Origin: an uncultured Eubacterium sp.
GTDB lineage: Bacteria > Bacillota > Clostridia > Lachnospirales > Lachnospiraceae
Length of the DNA: 64,000 nucleotides
NCBI GenBank assembly: GCA_910580075.1
Contig: CAJTVR010000006.1
Coordinates: 22,747-86,746 of the forward strand
Direction: 5' to 3'
The position numbers were made by a program, and so were the translations under genes. This document shows, piece after piece, positions 1 to 9,108 of this stretch; within the stretch, counting starts at the first letter, position 1, and each line of letters starts with the position of its first letter. The notes below the pieces were generated by a model. It ran no database searches. It was not told the origin of the DNA and was given only the letters and a program-made list of their open reading frames with translations.

Positions 1-1
1 G

Positions 2-778
2 GATATCCATATCAGATTCTGCTTTTCCTGGGCGAATCATACGTGGACAAAAGCACCGGGAAAAAAAGATGAGCAGATTCTGATCAGACAGGAATACGGC
101 AGCGTAGAAGACTGGAAAAAACACTTCTGGTATTTAAACAGGTTTTTTAAAGATGACAGGTATATAAAGATGGGCAATAAGCCAGTGCTGGTGCTGTATA
201 ATGCAGTGGATATTGACTGCTGGGCACAGATGTCTTCCTGCTGGAAGCAGCTTGCACTGGAAGCAGGATGGGACGGACTGTATTATATATCGACGTTAAA
301 GTCTGGCGCGGATCTTGGAGCAGCTGAGAATATGGGGCTGGATGCACAGTTTGAATATCAGCCGGCTTTTGGAACAAGAAGAGATGGATGTAAATTAGAT
401 TATGGATTCTGGTATCATTTTAAATATAATGTATTAAATCTGAGAATTCATAATCATGTGACAAAGTTCAGTTATGAAAAGGTATGGGAAAGTATATTGA
501 AAAAAGAATACAGAGGCGGGGTAAAGACTTTTTTAGGAGCGTTTAACGACTGGGATACGACTGCAAGATGGGGACATAAAGGCAGCGTATGTACCGGTGC
601 CTGTCCGGAACTGTTTGAACATTATCTGAAAGTTCAGATCAGTAAAAGTAAAAAAAGAGACAATGAGTTTCTTTTTGTTACTGCGTGGAATGAGTGGAGT
701 GAGGGTGCTTATTTGGAGCCGGATGAAGAACTCGGATTTCAGTATCTGGAAGCATTGTCTAAAGCGGTCATGTCCTGA
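2..778 (+). CDS. WbsX-family (GH99-like) glycosyltransferase, 5' truncated
   Basis: The frame is open from the left edge of the window, so the gene starts upstream; about 258 residues are visible. An internal ATG at 170 is not the real start, because family-like sequence precedes it (FSWANHTWT, then a DW..HF.YL segment before RYIKMGNKP). The C-terminus has the WbsX-type signature WNEWSEGAYLEPDEELGFQYLEAL. Proteins of this family occur in O-antigen, capsule and S-layer glycan clusters, where they are annotated as glycosyltransferases with a GH99-like fold; their linkage specificity cannot be read from sequence. It is first in the visible run of co-directional glycan genes and ends 18 bp before the polymerase gene. 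Confidence 0.85.
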   Translation, partial: DIHIRFCFSWANHTWTKAPGKKDEQILIRQEYGSVEDWKKHFWYLNRFFKDDRYIKMGNKPVLVLYNAVDIDCWAQMSSCWKQLALEAGWDGLYYISTLKSGADLGAAENMGLDAQFEYQPAFGTRRDGCKLDYGFWYHFKYNVLNLRIHNHVTKFSYEKVWESILKKEYRGGVKTFLGAFNDWDTTARWGHKGSVCTGACPELFEHYLKVQISKSKKRDNEFLFVTAWNEWSEGAYLEPDEELGFQYLEALSKAVMS

Positions 779-796
779 GCTTAAGGAGGGCTTTCC

Positions 797-2077
797 ATGT
801 ATGATGATATTAAGGCTGAAAGCAGGCTCAGGGCCGGATTTTTCAGCAATACGGTTTCAGTTTTAGTGTGTCTGCTGCCTTTGCTTAACACATATTCAGT
901 CAGACATCTTCCAGGAGCTTTATCTGATATAGCGATTATGTGTCTGGTAATCATGACAGCGGTTACCCTGTTAAAGAAACCTGTTATCCGGTATGGCGAA
1001 TACGGAAATGTAATGCTGCTCTACGCGTTTGTAGTATTTTTAAGTTTTTCATTTCATTATGAACTGACAGAAACAATGACGGATTATCTGAGGCAGTTTT
1101 CCATGCTGTTTATAGCAGTTTTCGGGCTGTCCAGGCTGGGAAATTTTGCAGCAGCGTTTCGGACATTTGAGGTTACAGCTATTTTTTCCAGTATTTACTG
1201 CTGGCTTCTGGTATTTTTTTTGTACGCTGCAGATACCATACTGCCTTCCTATCTGCCGTTTTTTGAGCATCGAAGTGATCTGGATTTTGAAAATCAGTAT
1301 TTAAACTATAAAAAATATTACAGGCCGCATTCTATATTTTCAGAACCATCTATACTTTGTGAGTATATACTGCTTTATCTGATTCTGCTGTTATTTAAAG
1401 ATCTGCCACGCAGTGACAATACAAAGAAATATAAAAAACGGCAGTTTTGCAAAACGCTGTTTATAACAGCCACATGCTTTATTACAGGCTCTACAACAGG
1501 AATTATTGGATCGGTGATTTTTTTATGTCTGTACTTCTGGCAGACTGTTATCAAAACAAATAAGATCATTCAAAAAATTGGAAAGTATATTCCGGTGATA
1601 GCAGCAGCATTCTTCTGTCTGGTAAATACGCCAATGTTTCGTATATTTGTAACCAGAGTTTTTGTAGATCATTCTTCTTTATCATTAAGATTTGGCAATC
1701 TGAAAGATATTTTTAATGAAGACTGTCTGGTACTTTTGTTCGGCAGAGGATTTGTTTATGACGCTGTAGTGAAAGAGATAGGCTGGATACCTGGATACGC
1801 GCTTGTTCTGGTATATTACGGGCTGGCAGGACTGGGGATTCTTTCAGCCGTTTCCTGCATTCTGTACAGCAGGATTGGAAAGAAAAACTGCCTGGGGAAA
1901 GCAGTGTTTTTATATTTTGTAATCATGAATTGTACAAGCTATCCGCTGTTTTCATCATTTTTCTTAACAGATTTGTTTTTTATATTTCATTCGAAACGGA
2001 CTGCGCCTGTGAACCAGTGCAGGCGCAGCCAGCTATTATTGGAAGGTAAGGCAGTATGGAATGTTTGGGAAAGCTAA
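797..2077 (+). CDS. O-antigen polymerase-like membrane protein (Wzy type)
   Basis: A 426-residue, very hydrophobic protein with about ten predicted membrane segments and a large extracytoplasmic loop in the middle (around the FEHRSDLDFENQYLNYKKYYRPHS stretch, split here only by context). The pattern STTGIIG followed by further helices resembles Wzy/O-antigen ligase family polymerases, which join oligosaccharide repeat units outside the membrane. The ATG at 797 follows an AAGGAGGG site at 783-790. The 3' end overlaps the next glycosyltransferase by 22 bp, so translation is probably coupled. These proteins have low sequence conservation, so the assignment rests on topology and locus context. 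Confidence 0.7.
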   Translation: MYDDIKAESRLRAGFFSNTVSVLVCLLPLLNTYSVRHLPGALSDIAIMCLVIMTAVTLLKKPVIRYGEYGNVMLLYAFVVFLSFSFHYELTETMTDYLRQFSMLFIAVFGLSRLGNFAAAFRTFEVTAIFSSIYCWLLVFFLYAADTILPSYLPFFEHRSDLDFENQYLNYKKYYRPHSIFSEPSILCEYILLYLILLLFKDLPRSDNTKKYKKRQFCKTLFITATCFITGSTTGIIGSVIFLCLYFWQTVIKTNKIIQKIGKYIPVIAAAFFCLVNTPMFRIFVTRVFVDHSSLSLRFGNLKDIFNEDCLVLLFGRGFVYDAVVKEIGWIPGYALVLVYYGLAGLGILSAVSCILYSRIGKKNCLGKAVFLYFVIMNCTSYPLFSSFFLTDLFFIFHSKRTAPVNQCRRSQLLLEGKAVWNVWES

Positions 2078-3021
2078 GTGTGATTATACCAGTATATTGT
2101 AAAGAAGACACGGTTGAACGCTGTATAGAATCCGTCTTAAAGCAGAATTACGATAATCTGGAAATTATCATTGTTGATGACGGATCACCGGACAGATGCG
2201 GGGCAGTCTGTGATGATTATGCCGGACGGTATCATAAGGTCAGAGTGATTCATCAGAAAAATAAAGGAGTTTCGGAAGCCAGAAACTGCGGAATACGGGC
2301 TGCGTCAGGTGAGTACATTACATTTGCAGATGCGGATGATACCCTGGCACCTGATTTTGCCAGCAGTCTGATTCCGTTATTTGATCAACAGACTCAGATG
2401 GTTGTCAGCTCGAATCATCAGGTATCATCCCGGTTTCAATTAGAGTTAGACAGGGATACGGCATGGAGACTGATGTTTGACGATGATAATTTCGGAGTGA
2501 ATGTATGGGGCAAAATATATAAAAAATCACTTGCCATACAGCAGCGTTTTCCTGTGAATATCTCAATGGGTGAAGACATGTGGTATCTGTTTCAGGCAGT
2601 CTCTCATTCAGAAAAGATCCGGTACGTTTCTGATAATTATTATCATCAGATGCGTTCAGAATATAATTCAGCAAATCTGTCAGGCGTGAAGCAGTATTTT
2701 GAAGCCCTGATTATAAACCAGAACTGTCTGAAATCCGCACTGAAAAGCCAGGCCGGTTACCAGACACAGTGTGCCATTCGCAGAGGAATACTAAAAAGGG
2801 CCGTGTGGATGATGGACGTGATGGGAATGAAACATGAAGTCAAAAAGAAATACCTGGATGCAGGCACAGCTGCTATTAAAGAAAGTATGCCGGCTGCCGC
2901 ATCCATGCCGTTCCTGCAGCGGCTCAGGATGCTGGCGGCGGTTACCCTGCCACAGCTTTATATATGCATTTCCAGTTTAAGAAAAGGGGTTGGTGATCAA
3001 GAGTATGGAAGCAGAAGATGA
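2056..3021 (+). CDS. Family 2 glycosyltransferase
   Basis: A 321-residue GT-A fold enzyme. Residues 7-13 are the typical start (SVIIPVY), VDDGS lies at 40-44, and the metal-binding DADD at 92-95. A further GEDMW motif follows near residue 176, typical of GT2 enzymes of surface glycan loci. It should transfer a sugar from a nucleotide donor to a lipid-linked glycan on the cytoplasmic face. It overlaps both neighbours (22 bp upstream, up to 32 bp downstream), which supports one operon. The donor and linkage cannot be predicted. Confidence 0.88.
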   Translation: MECLGKLSVIIPVYCKEDTVERCIESVLKQNYDNLEIIIVDDGSPDRCGAVCDDYAGRYHKVRVIHQKNKGVSEARNCGIRAASGEYITFADADDTLAPDFASSLIPLFDQQTQMVVSSNHQVSSRFQLELDRDTAWRLMFDDDNFGVNVWGKIYKKSLAIQQRFPVNISMGEDMWYLFQAVSHSEKIRYVSDNYYHQMRSEYNSANLSGVKQYFEALIINQNCLKSALKSQAGYQTQCAIRRGILKRAVWMMDVMGMKHEVKKKYLDAGTAAIKESMPAAASMPFLQRLRMLAAVTLPQLYICISSLRKGVGDQEYGSRR

Positions 3022-4243
3022 CAGTAAAAAAAATATAGTACTTATAGCAGCATTTTATTATCTGCCGGATTGCAACGGGGGTACAGAGAGACCTAAAAAT
3101 TTCTGTTATTATTTAAACAAATACGGAATGCAGACGTATGTTCTTACAGCAGCCTATGATCACATTGATTATTCGGATGACGCAGATCATATCTTCAGGG
3201 TAAAAGATTATAGGAAAAATGACAGCAGCAGTGTCATTACGGCTGCAGTTAAAGCAAAAGAGATCCTGCAAAGGAGGCTCGGCAAACCAGTCCGCGGAGA
3301 AGACGCCTGGGCACAGCGGGTGAAAAAGAATATAGGCAGTATTATAAATAAACTGCATCCAGACGTATGTATTGTAACCTTTCCGCCGCCGGCAGTTCTC
3401 GATATAGGACTGTATATAAAAGAACAGTACCCTGATATAAAACTGATATCTGATTTCAGGGACGGATTTTTGTATGCTCCGATGTATCAGGAAATGAAAA
3501 GCGGTGCCCGCAGGATTTACCGCAGATTTATGGAACGTTACCGGTCTTTGGAGTTAGAAACTGTGAGAAAAAGTGATGCGTTAATTACGATTGCAGACGG
3601 ACTGACGGAATATTTTCGGGAACAGTATGGAAAGCAGGAAGTATACACGATAGGCAATGGCTTCAACCATGAAGAAAAATTCCATGCGAAGCCTGTTCAT
3701 CTGCCAAAAGACCAGTTTGTGATACTGTTTACCGGGGGATTAGACTGTTCCAGAATAGGCTATTTTGAATATTTCACCTCGTTTGTTGAAAATAACCGCC
3801 TGGAGCGGCTGGATGTCAGTTTAGTTATGATTGGAAATTATCTGGATTATGAAAAGGAGTTCTTTGCAAAACACAAAAGAATGATCGTTTTACCCAAACA
3901 GCCAAGAGACAAAATTATTGCTACTCAAAGGCAGGCAGATTTACTTTTAAATGTGACCAGGGATGATGAACCCATAGGCACGAATGGAAAGCTGTATGAA
4001 TATTTGTTTTCGAACAAGCCGGTTCTGAATTATGGAAGGCATAACAATGCAGAAAGGATCATCCAGGAGACAGATTCAGGCAGAAGCTACAGCAGGGAAG
4101 AATCATCTCAGATAGATCAGTTTATTATGGATCTGAAAAAAGGAAAGCTGAAATTTCAGCATAGAGATTTATATAAATATACAAGGGAGTATGGTGTGAA
4201 ACAGCTGATGGAAATTATTGCGTCTTTGCACTGCCAGTCATGA
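2990..4243 (+). CDS. Family 4 glycosyltransferase
   Basis: A 417-residue GT-B type protein. The N-terminal half carries a PP.NGGTERPKNF-like acceptor-domain loop. The C-terminal half has the nucleotide-sugar site (FTGGLD, then GTNGKLYEYLFSNKPVL), as in GT4 enzymes. The start is uncertain: TTG 2990, GTG 2993 and ATG 3005 are all in frame. The AAAAGGGG site at 2982-2989 is too close to the TTG, short for the GTG and somewhat long for the ATG. The 5' end lies inside the preceding gene. Donor and linkage are unknown. Confidence 0.82.
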   Translation: MVIKSMEAEDDSKKNIVLIAAFYYLPDCNGGTERPKNFCYYLNKYGMQTYVLTAAYDHIDYSDDADHIFRVKDYRKNDSSSVITAAVKAKEILQRRLGKPVRGEDAWAQRVKKNIGSIINKLHPDVCIVTFPPPAVLDIGLYIKEQYPDIKLISDFRDGFLYAPMYQEMKSGARRIYRRFMERYRSLELETVRKSDALITIADGLTEYFREQYGKQEVYTIGNGFNHEEKFHAKPVHLPKDQFVILFTGGLDCSRIGYFEYFTSFVENNRLERLDVSLVMIGNYLDYEKEFFAKHKRMIVLPKQPRDKIIATQRQADLLLNVTRDDEPIGTNGKLYEYLFSNKPVLNYGRHNNAERIIQETDSGRSYSREESSQIDQFIMDLKKGKLKFQHRDLYKYTREYGVKQLMEIIASLHCQS

Positions 4244-4261
4244 TTTGGGGAAAGGAATGGT

Positions 4262-5581
4262 ATGGACAACAGGATAATACTTGAGAAGATAAAAAACAGG
4301 ACAATCAGAGCCGGGGTCATCGGCCTTGGTTATGTAGGCCTTCCTTTAGCAGTAGAAAAAGCAAAGGCCGGATTTAAAACGACAGGCTTTGATATACAGA
4401 AATCAAAAACAGATCAGGTAAATCAGGGCATCAATTATATTGGCGACGTAGTAGATGCTGATTTATCTGAATTAGTGAAAAAGGGAATGCTGCGGGCGAC
4501 TTCGGATTTTTCATTTATCAGCGAAGCAGATTTTATTGCTATCTGTGTACCGACTCCGCTGGATATCCACCAGGAACCTGATTTAAGCTATGTCAGGGAC
4601 TCGGCAAAAGAAGCTGCAAAGTATTTAAAACCCGGAGCCATGGTCGTATTAGAGTCTACGACTTATCCGGGAACAACAGAAGAATTCATCAAACCGATAT
4701 TAGAAAAAGGTTCCGGTCTCGTATGCGGCCGGGATTTTTATTTAGGTTTCAGTCCGGAGCGGGTTGATCCTGGAAATTTAATATATAAGACAAAAAACAC
4801 ACCAAAGGTGGTAGGAGCAATCGGACAGGATGCAGCAGAAGTGATTAGTGCAATGTACCGGGCAGTGCTCGATGGAGAAGTATTTACAGTATCTTCACCA
4901 GCAGTTGCTGAAATGGAAAAAATACTGGAAAACACATACCGTAACGTGAATATAGGACTGATTAACGAAATGGCACGTCTGTGCAGCAAAATGGGCATTT
5001 CCGTATGGGAAGTTATTGATGCGGCAAAGACAAAACCGTATGGCTTTCAGCCGTTTTATCCAGGCCCGGGACTTGGCGGACACTGCATACCGCTTGATCC
5101 ATACTATCTTGCATGGAAAGCGCGTGAATACGGTTTTCATACGACGCTGATTGAAAATTCCATGGTCATTAATGACAGCCAGCCGGAATACTGCGCACAG
5201 AGGGCCAGACAGATACTAAACCGTTTTAAAAAGTCAGTCAGCGGGGCCAGGATTCTTATGCTGGGCGTATCATATAAAAATGATATTGATGACTGCCGGG
5301 AATCGCCGGCTATCCGTTTGATGAAAGAACTGCGCAGCGATGGGGCCAGGGTCAGGTATTATGATCCCTGGGTGCCGGAATTTTCCGGGATATACGGGCA
5401 GAGCGCACAAAGTATCGAAAAGCTGACACCGGAAGAGACAGCATGGGCGGACCTTGTAATTGTTACAGCAGCGCATCATAATGTGGATTATGAGATGGTA
5501 CAGAAAAATGCAAAAGCTGTCTTTGATACCAAAAATGTGATGTCTCATATTAAACACAGGGACAATATCGAGGTGCTTTAG
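4262..5581 (+). CDS. wbpA: UDP-N-acetylglucosamine 6-dehydrogenase (WbpA-like)
   Basis: A 439-residue nucleotide-sugar dehydrogenase that oxidises C6 of a UDP-HexNAc to the uronic acid with two NAD+. The Rossmann motif GLGYVGLPLA is at residues 21-30. The catalytic cysteine is Cys275 in GPGLGGHCIPLDP. The segment after it (YYLAWKAREYGFHTTLIE) is close to WbpA/UDP-GlcNAc dehydrogenases rather than UDP-glucose dehydrogenases. WbpB-, WbpD- and WbpE-like genes occur in the same locus, which supports UDP-GlcNAcA as product and a 2,3-diamino uronic acid as end point. The stop is followed one base later by the next ATG. Confidence 0.87.
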   Translation: MDNRIILEKIKNRTIRAGVIGLGYVGLPLAVEKAKAGFKTTGFDIQKSKTDQVNQGINYIGDVVDADLSELVKKGMLRATSDFSFISEADFIAICVPTPLDIHQEPDLSYVRDSAKEAAKYLKPGAMVVLESTTYPGTTEEFIKPILEKGSGLVCGRDFYLGFSPERVDPGNLIYKTKNTPKVVGAIGQDAAEVISAMYRAVLDGEVFTVSSPAVAEMEKILENTYRNVNIGLINEMARLCSKMGISVWEVIDAAKTKPYGFQPFYPGPGLGGHCIPLDPYYLAWKAREYGFHTTLIENSMVINDSQPEYCAQRARQILNRFKKSVSGARILMLGVSYKNDIDDCRESPAIRLMKELRSDGARVRYYDPWVPEFSGIYGQSAQSIEKLTPEETAWADLVIVTAAHHNVDYEMVQKNAKAVFDTKNVMSHIKHRDNIEVL

Positions 5582-5582
5582 G

Positions 5583-6329
5583 ATGAATTTTACATATCAG
5601 TCGTATAGAGAACTGATCGGGCTGCTGCACAACTGTCAGTATACCATAACATCTTATGACCGCTATGCGGAATATGAAAAGTGTGTAATCATCCGCCATG
5701 ATGTAGATAACAGCCTTTCAAAAGCATTGGAACTTGCAGAACTGGAAGCAGAAACCGGGCCGGAAGGGGTAAAAAGTACATTCTTTCTGCTTCTGACCTC
5801 TGATTTCTATAATCTGTTTTCACTGCATGGACAGAAAGCCGCTGATGGTATTTTAGACTGCGGTCATGAGATAGGCCTTCATTTTGACGAAATGAGGTAT
5901 CCGCATCTGCAGGGGAATATGGATGCCATACGGGAAAAAATACTGCAGGAAGCCGGTATGCTGTCACGTCTGACCGGAAGGCCGGTTACAAAGGTTTCCA
6001 TGCACAGGCCGGGAAGAACAATGCTGAATGCAGACCTTAAGATTCCTGGAATGGTTAATACTTATGGCAGTGAATTTTTCCGTGATTTTAAATATCTGTC
6101 GGATTCCAGAAGAAACTGGCGGGAAACGCCGGAAGAAGTCATAGAGAAACAGTCATTCAAAAGGTTACAGATACTTATACACCCATTCTGGTATCATACA
6201 AAGGAAAAAGATGCAGCAGTCTGTATAAAGGAGTTTGTAAATGCAGCGAATCATGAAAGGTATCATCAGTTAAACGATAATTTTACACGCCTGGAAGAAA
6301 TGATGGGCCTGGAAGAACTCATGACATAG
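5583..6329 (+). CDS. Polysaccharide deacetylase-like protein of a glycan locus
   Basis: A 248-residue protein with a divergent NodB-like fold. HDVD at residues 39-42 corresponds to the metal-binding motif (Asp-Asp/His). FFLLLTSDFY follows at about 67-76, and GHEIGLHFD at 94-102 gives the second histidine. HPFWYH near the C-terminus could supply the last catalytic histidine. Such short deacetylase-like proteins are common beside WbpA-type genes. The likely role is removal of an acyl group from a sugar or lipid-linked glycan, possibly in opposition to the acyltransferases downstream, but no substrate can be assigned. Confidence 0.72.
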   Translation: MNFTYQSYRELIGLLHNCQYTITSYDRYAEYEKCVIIRHDVDNSLSKALELAELEAETGPEGVKSTFFLLLTSDFYNLFSLHGQKAADGILDCGHEIGLHFDEMRYPHLQGNMDAIREKILQEAGMLSRLTGRPVTKVSMHRPGRTMLNADLKIPGMVNTYGSEFFRDFKYLSDSRRNWRETPEEVIEKQSFKRLQILIHPFWYHTKEKDAAVCIKEFVNAANHERYHQLNDNFTRLEEMMGLEELMT

Positions 6330-6381
6330 ATTCCTGAAATGAAGTCAGCTGAAGAAACAACAGAAATGAGGCAGATGATTC

Positions 6382-7392
6382 ATGAATATCTATATTTTAA
6401 ATGCTACAGTGAATGGCAAACTGGTTACAGAGCTGTTATGTGACCGGTGCAGGATAAAGGGACTGATTACGCTGGATGAATCCGGGGCGGACAGTACACC
6501 GGAATACTACGATTATACACAATTCTGCAAGGCACGCAGCCTTGCGTGTGTGAAATTAAAAAGTTACAGTTTTAAGGATGAAAGAGACCGCAAAAAACTG
6601 GAGCAGCTGGACATAGATCTTATCATTATCGGAAGCTGGCAGAGGCTTGTGCCGGACTGGCTGATCAGCAGATGCCGGACTGGTATTATAGGCACACACG
6701 GAAGCCATGAAGGGATATCCAGGGGCCGTGGCAGAAGTCCGCAGAACTGGGCGCTGATGACAGGCAGAAAGCGCTTTATCATGTCCGTATTCTGGATTAC
6801 TGAAAAGGCAGATGACGGCCTGATTATAGACACAAGAGAATTTGAATATACAGATACAGACAGTATTCTGACTAGCTATGTAAAGATTAATCTGTGCAAA
6901 GCAGATATGCTGCTGGAGAATCTGAACAATGGAAGAATAGAAAGAAAGGAAGGGACGCCGCAGGAAAAAGACGGACGTTATCTGCCGCAGAGAATAAGGG
7001 AGGACGGAAAGATTGACTGGAACAGGAGCGCTGCAGATATTTACAATATGATCCGCGCACTGACAAAGCCTTATCCGGGAGCTTACACAGAATACAGAGG
7101 CACAGAATATGTAATATGGCTGGCTCTTCCGGTCATGATGAAAGAGGCATGCCTATACGATCATCTGGAAAATGGCACGGTCATCAGCATCTTAAACGAA
7201 AGCATGCTGGTAAAGTGCGGACAGGGGCTTTTACTTGTAAATGAATGCAGCAGTTTTGATAAGATATCAGAAGGCATGGTATTTGAAAGTGCGGATTATG
7301 CAGCTCAGATCCGGCATATTATAAAAAGGCATAAAGAAAAATACGGGACTCCTTTATCAGAGCTTGTGTCAGATGAGGTGAAAAACAGATGA
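6382..7392 (+). CDS. Formyltransferase-family protein (sugar N-formyltransferase candidate)
   Basis: A 336-residue protein with a formyltransferase core followed by an FMT-type C-terminal domain (IDWNRSAADIYNMIRALTKPYPGAY). The catalytic region reads IIGTHGSHEGISRGRGRSP: His106 matches the catalytic histidine of methionyl-tRNA formyltransferase, but the usual Asn two positions before it is Gly104. An Asp (144/145, KADDG) matches the third triad member. Size and context fit enzymes that formylate amino sugars with N10-formyl-THF. A deviant triad means the transferred group could differ. Its stop overlaps the next start (ATGA). Confidence 0.72.
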   Translation: MNIYILNATVNGKLVTELLCDRCRIKGLITLDESGADSTPEYYDYTQFCKARSLACVKLKSYSFKDERDRKKLEQLDIDLIIIGSWQRLVPDWLISRCRTGIIGTHGSHEGISRGRGRSPQNWALMTGRKRFIMSVFWITEKADDGLIIDTREFEYTDTDSILTSYVKINLCKADMLLENLNNGRIERKEGTPQEKDGRYLPQRIREDGKIDWNRSAADIYNMIRALTKPYPGAYTEYRGTEYVIWLALPVMMKEACLYDHLENGTVISILNESMLVKCGQGLLLVNECSSFDKISEGMVFESADYAAQIRHIIKRHKEKYGTPLSELVSDEVKNR

Positions 7393-8462
7393 AATATGTG
7401 CTGATCGGATGCGGGAGAATTTCTCCAAACCATATTGCAGCAGCAAAAAGCAGCGGTCTGGAAATTGCAGGACTCTGCGATCAGAATCCGGATATGATGA
7501 AAGATAAGGCACTGGCATTTCATCTTGAGAATGTACATCAGTATACAGATTACCATGAAATGCTGGAAAAAGAGAAGCCGGAGCTGGCTGCAGTTGCAAC
7601 AGAAAGCGGAAGACATGCAGCGATTGCATTAGACTGTATTAAAGCTGGCTGCCATCTTATTATAGAAAAACCGATAGCTCTGTCACTGGCTGATGCGGAT
7701 GCAGTAATCCATGCGGCCCGGGAAAGGGGTGTCAGAGTCTGTGCATCCCACCAGAACCGTTTTAATAAATCAGTACAGAAAATTCGAGAAGCGGTGGAAA
7801 ATAAACGTTTTGGGAGGATGTTTTACGGGACTGCGCACATCCGCTGGTGCCGGGACCGGGAATACTATTCCAGGGCTGCGTGGAGGGGAACGTGGGAGCA
7901 GGACGGCGGAGCTTTGATGAACCAGTGCATTCACAATATCGATTTATTAAGGTGGATGATGGGAGATGAGGCTGAAGAGGTAATAGGAATCACAGACCGC
8001 CTGAATCATCCTTATATAGAAGCTGAGGATCTTGGAATTGCGCTTGTAAAATTTAAAAACGGATCTTATGGAATCATAGAGGGCACGACAGATTTATATC
8101 CCAAAAATCTGGAGGAGACCCTTTATTTATTTGGAGAAAAAGGAACGGTCAAAGCAGGCGGACAGAGTGTGAACCGTATTGAGGAGTGGCGCTTTTCTGA
8201 CGGACTGGATGATCCGCAAAAAGTTATGAAAGAGTTTGGCGAAGATCCGCCGAATGTATATGGATACGGTCATACGCCGTTATATGCGGATGTTATTGAT
8301 GCTATTAAAAATAACAGAGAGCCGTACGTAAATGGAGAGGCGGGAAAAAGAGCTTTAGAACTTGTGCTGGCGGTATATAAATCGGCAGCGGAAGGAAGGC
8401 CTGTAAAGCTGCCGCTGGATCACTGTTCCACAATGGATTTTAAAGGAAGGTTTAAAGGATAG
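7389..8462 (+). CDS. wbpB: Gfo/Idh/MocA oxidoreductase (WbpB-like UDP-GlcNAcA 3-dehydrogenase)
   Basis: A 357-residue NAD(P)-dependent oxidoreductase. The N-terminal nucleotide site is IGCGRISPNH (residues 5-14). The family motif EKP is at 93-95 in HLIIEKPIALS. The catalytic-region histidine lies in NQCIHNIDLLRWM. In the WbpABDE pathway this step oxidises C3 of UDP-GlcNAcA to the 3-keto sugar used by the aminotransferase. Having dehydrogenase, oxidoreductase, acetyltransferase and aminotransferase in one locus supports that role over the many other Gfo/Idh/MocA functions. It overlaps the formyltransferase gene by 4 bp. Confidence 0.82.
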   Translation: MKYVLIGCGRISPNHIAAAKSSGLEIAGLCDQNPDMMKDKALAFHLENVHQYTDYHEMLEKEKPELAAVATESGRHAAIALDCIKAGCHLIIEKPIALSLADADAVIHAARERGVRVCASHQNRFNKSVQKIREAVENKRFGRMFYGTAHIRWCRDREYYSRAAWRGTWEQDGGALMNQCIHNIDLLRWMMGDEAEEVIGITDRLNHPYIEAEDLGIALVKFKNGSYGIIEGTTDLYPKNLEETLYLFGEKGTVKAGGQSVNRIEEWRFSDGLDDPQKVMKEFGEDPPNVYGYGHTPLYADVIDAIKNNREPYVNGEAGKRALELVLAVYKSAAEGRPVKLPLDHCSTMDFKGRFKG

Positions 8463-8484
8463 AAAGTAATAGGAAAGGAATCGC

Positions 8485-9057
8485 ATGAATAAAAAATTCT
8501 ACGTACATCCTGCCAGTGTTATCGATGAAGATACTGAAATCGGGGAAGGGACTAAAATCTGGCATTTTTCTCATATACAGTCGGGTGCAAGAATCGGAAA
8601 AAACTGCACATTAGGGCAGAATGTGAACATTTCAAACCATGCAGTGCTTGGAGACGGAGTAAAAGTACAGAATAATGTTTCGGTTTATGAAGGCGTGGTA
8701 TTAGAAGACTATGTATTCTGCGGGCCTTCCTGTGTATTTACAAATGACGCTGTACCTAGGGCAAGGTATCCCAAACATGGCATATACCAGCAGACAAGGA
8801 TTAAACATGATGCATCACTGGGGGCAAACTGTACGGTAGTCTGCGGGCATACGGTCGGTGAATATGCGATGATTGCGGCAGGAGCAGTCGTTACATCAGA
8901 TGTAAAACCGCATGCTTTAATGACGGGTGTTCCAGCAAGGCAGACCGGATGGGTATGTGAATGCGGGCAGGTGCTGGATACAGATTTAAGATGTGCAGTC
9001 TGCGGGAAGAAATATCAGCTGGAATGCGGGGTTTTGTACGGGGGGGGGGGAGAATAA
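8485..9057 (+). CDS. wbpD: UDP-amino-sugar N-acetyltransferase (WbpD-like) ending in a poly-G tract
   Basis: A 190-residue left-handed beta-helix acyltransferase with hexapeptide repeats throughout residues 10-150. It is very like WbpD, which acetylates the 3-amino group of UDP-2-acetamido-3-amino-glucuronate. A C-terminal extension carries a zinc-ribbon-like pattern (CECG..., then CAVCG). The last codons run through eleven consecutive G (9040-9050) before TAA at 9055. Loss of one G would extend the protein by 18 codons to a TGA that overlaps the ATG of the next gene. The tract sits after the catalytic domain, so enzyme activity is probably not what it would change. Confidence 0.85.
   Translation: MNKKFYVHPASVIDEDTEIGEGTKIWHFSHIQSGARIGKNCTLGQNVNISNHAVLGDGVKVQNNVSVYEGVVLEDYVFCGPSCVFTNDAVPRARYPKHGIYQQTRIKHDASLGANCTVVCGHTVGEYAMIAAGAVVTSDVKPHALMTGVPARQTGWVCECGQVLDTDLRCAVCGKKYQLECGVLYGGGGE
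9040..9050 (+). repeat. Poly-G11 tract in the 3' end of the acetyltransferase gene
   Basis: Eleven consecutive G, the longest homopolymer G run in the window. It lies two codons before the stop. Tracts of this length are prone to slippage during replication and also to sequencing error. Confidence 0.95.
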
Positions 9058-9108
9058 CCCAGACCTAAACAGCAGTGTTAACACTATTCAGAGCAGAGGA
9101 TGTGCAGC

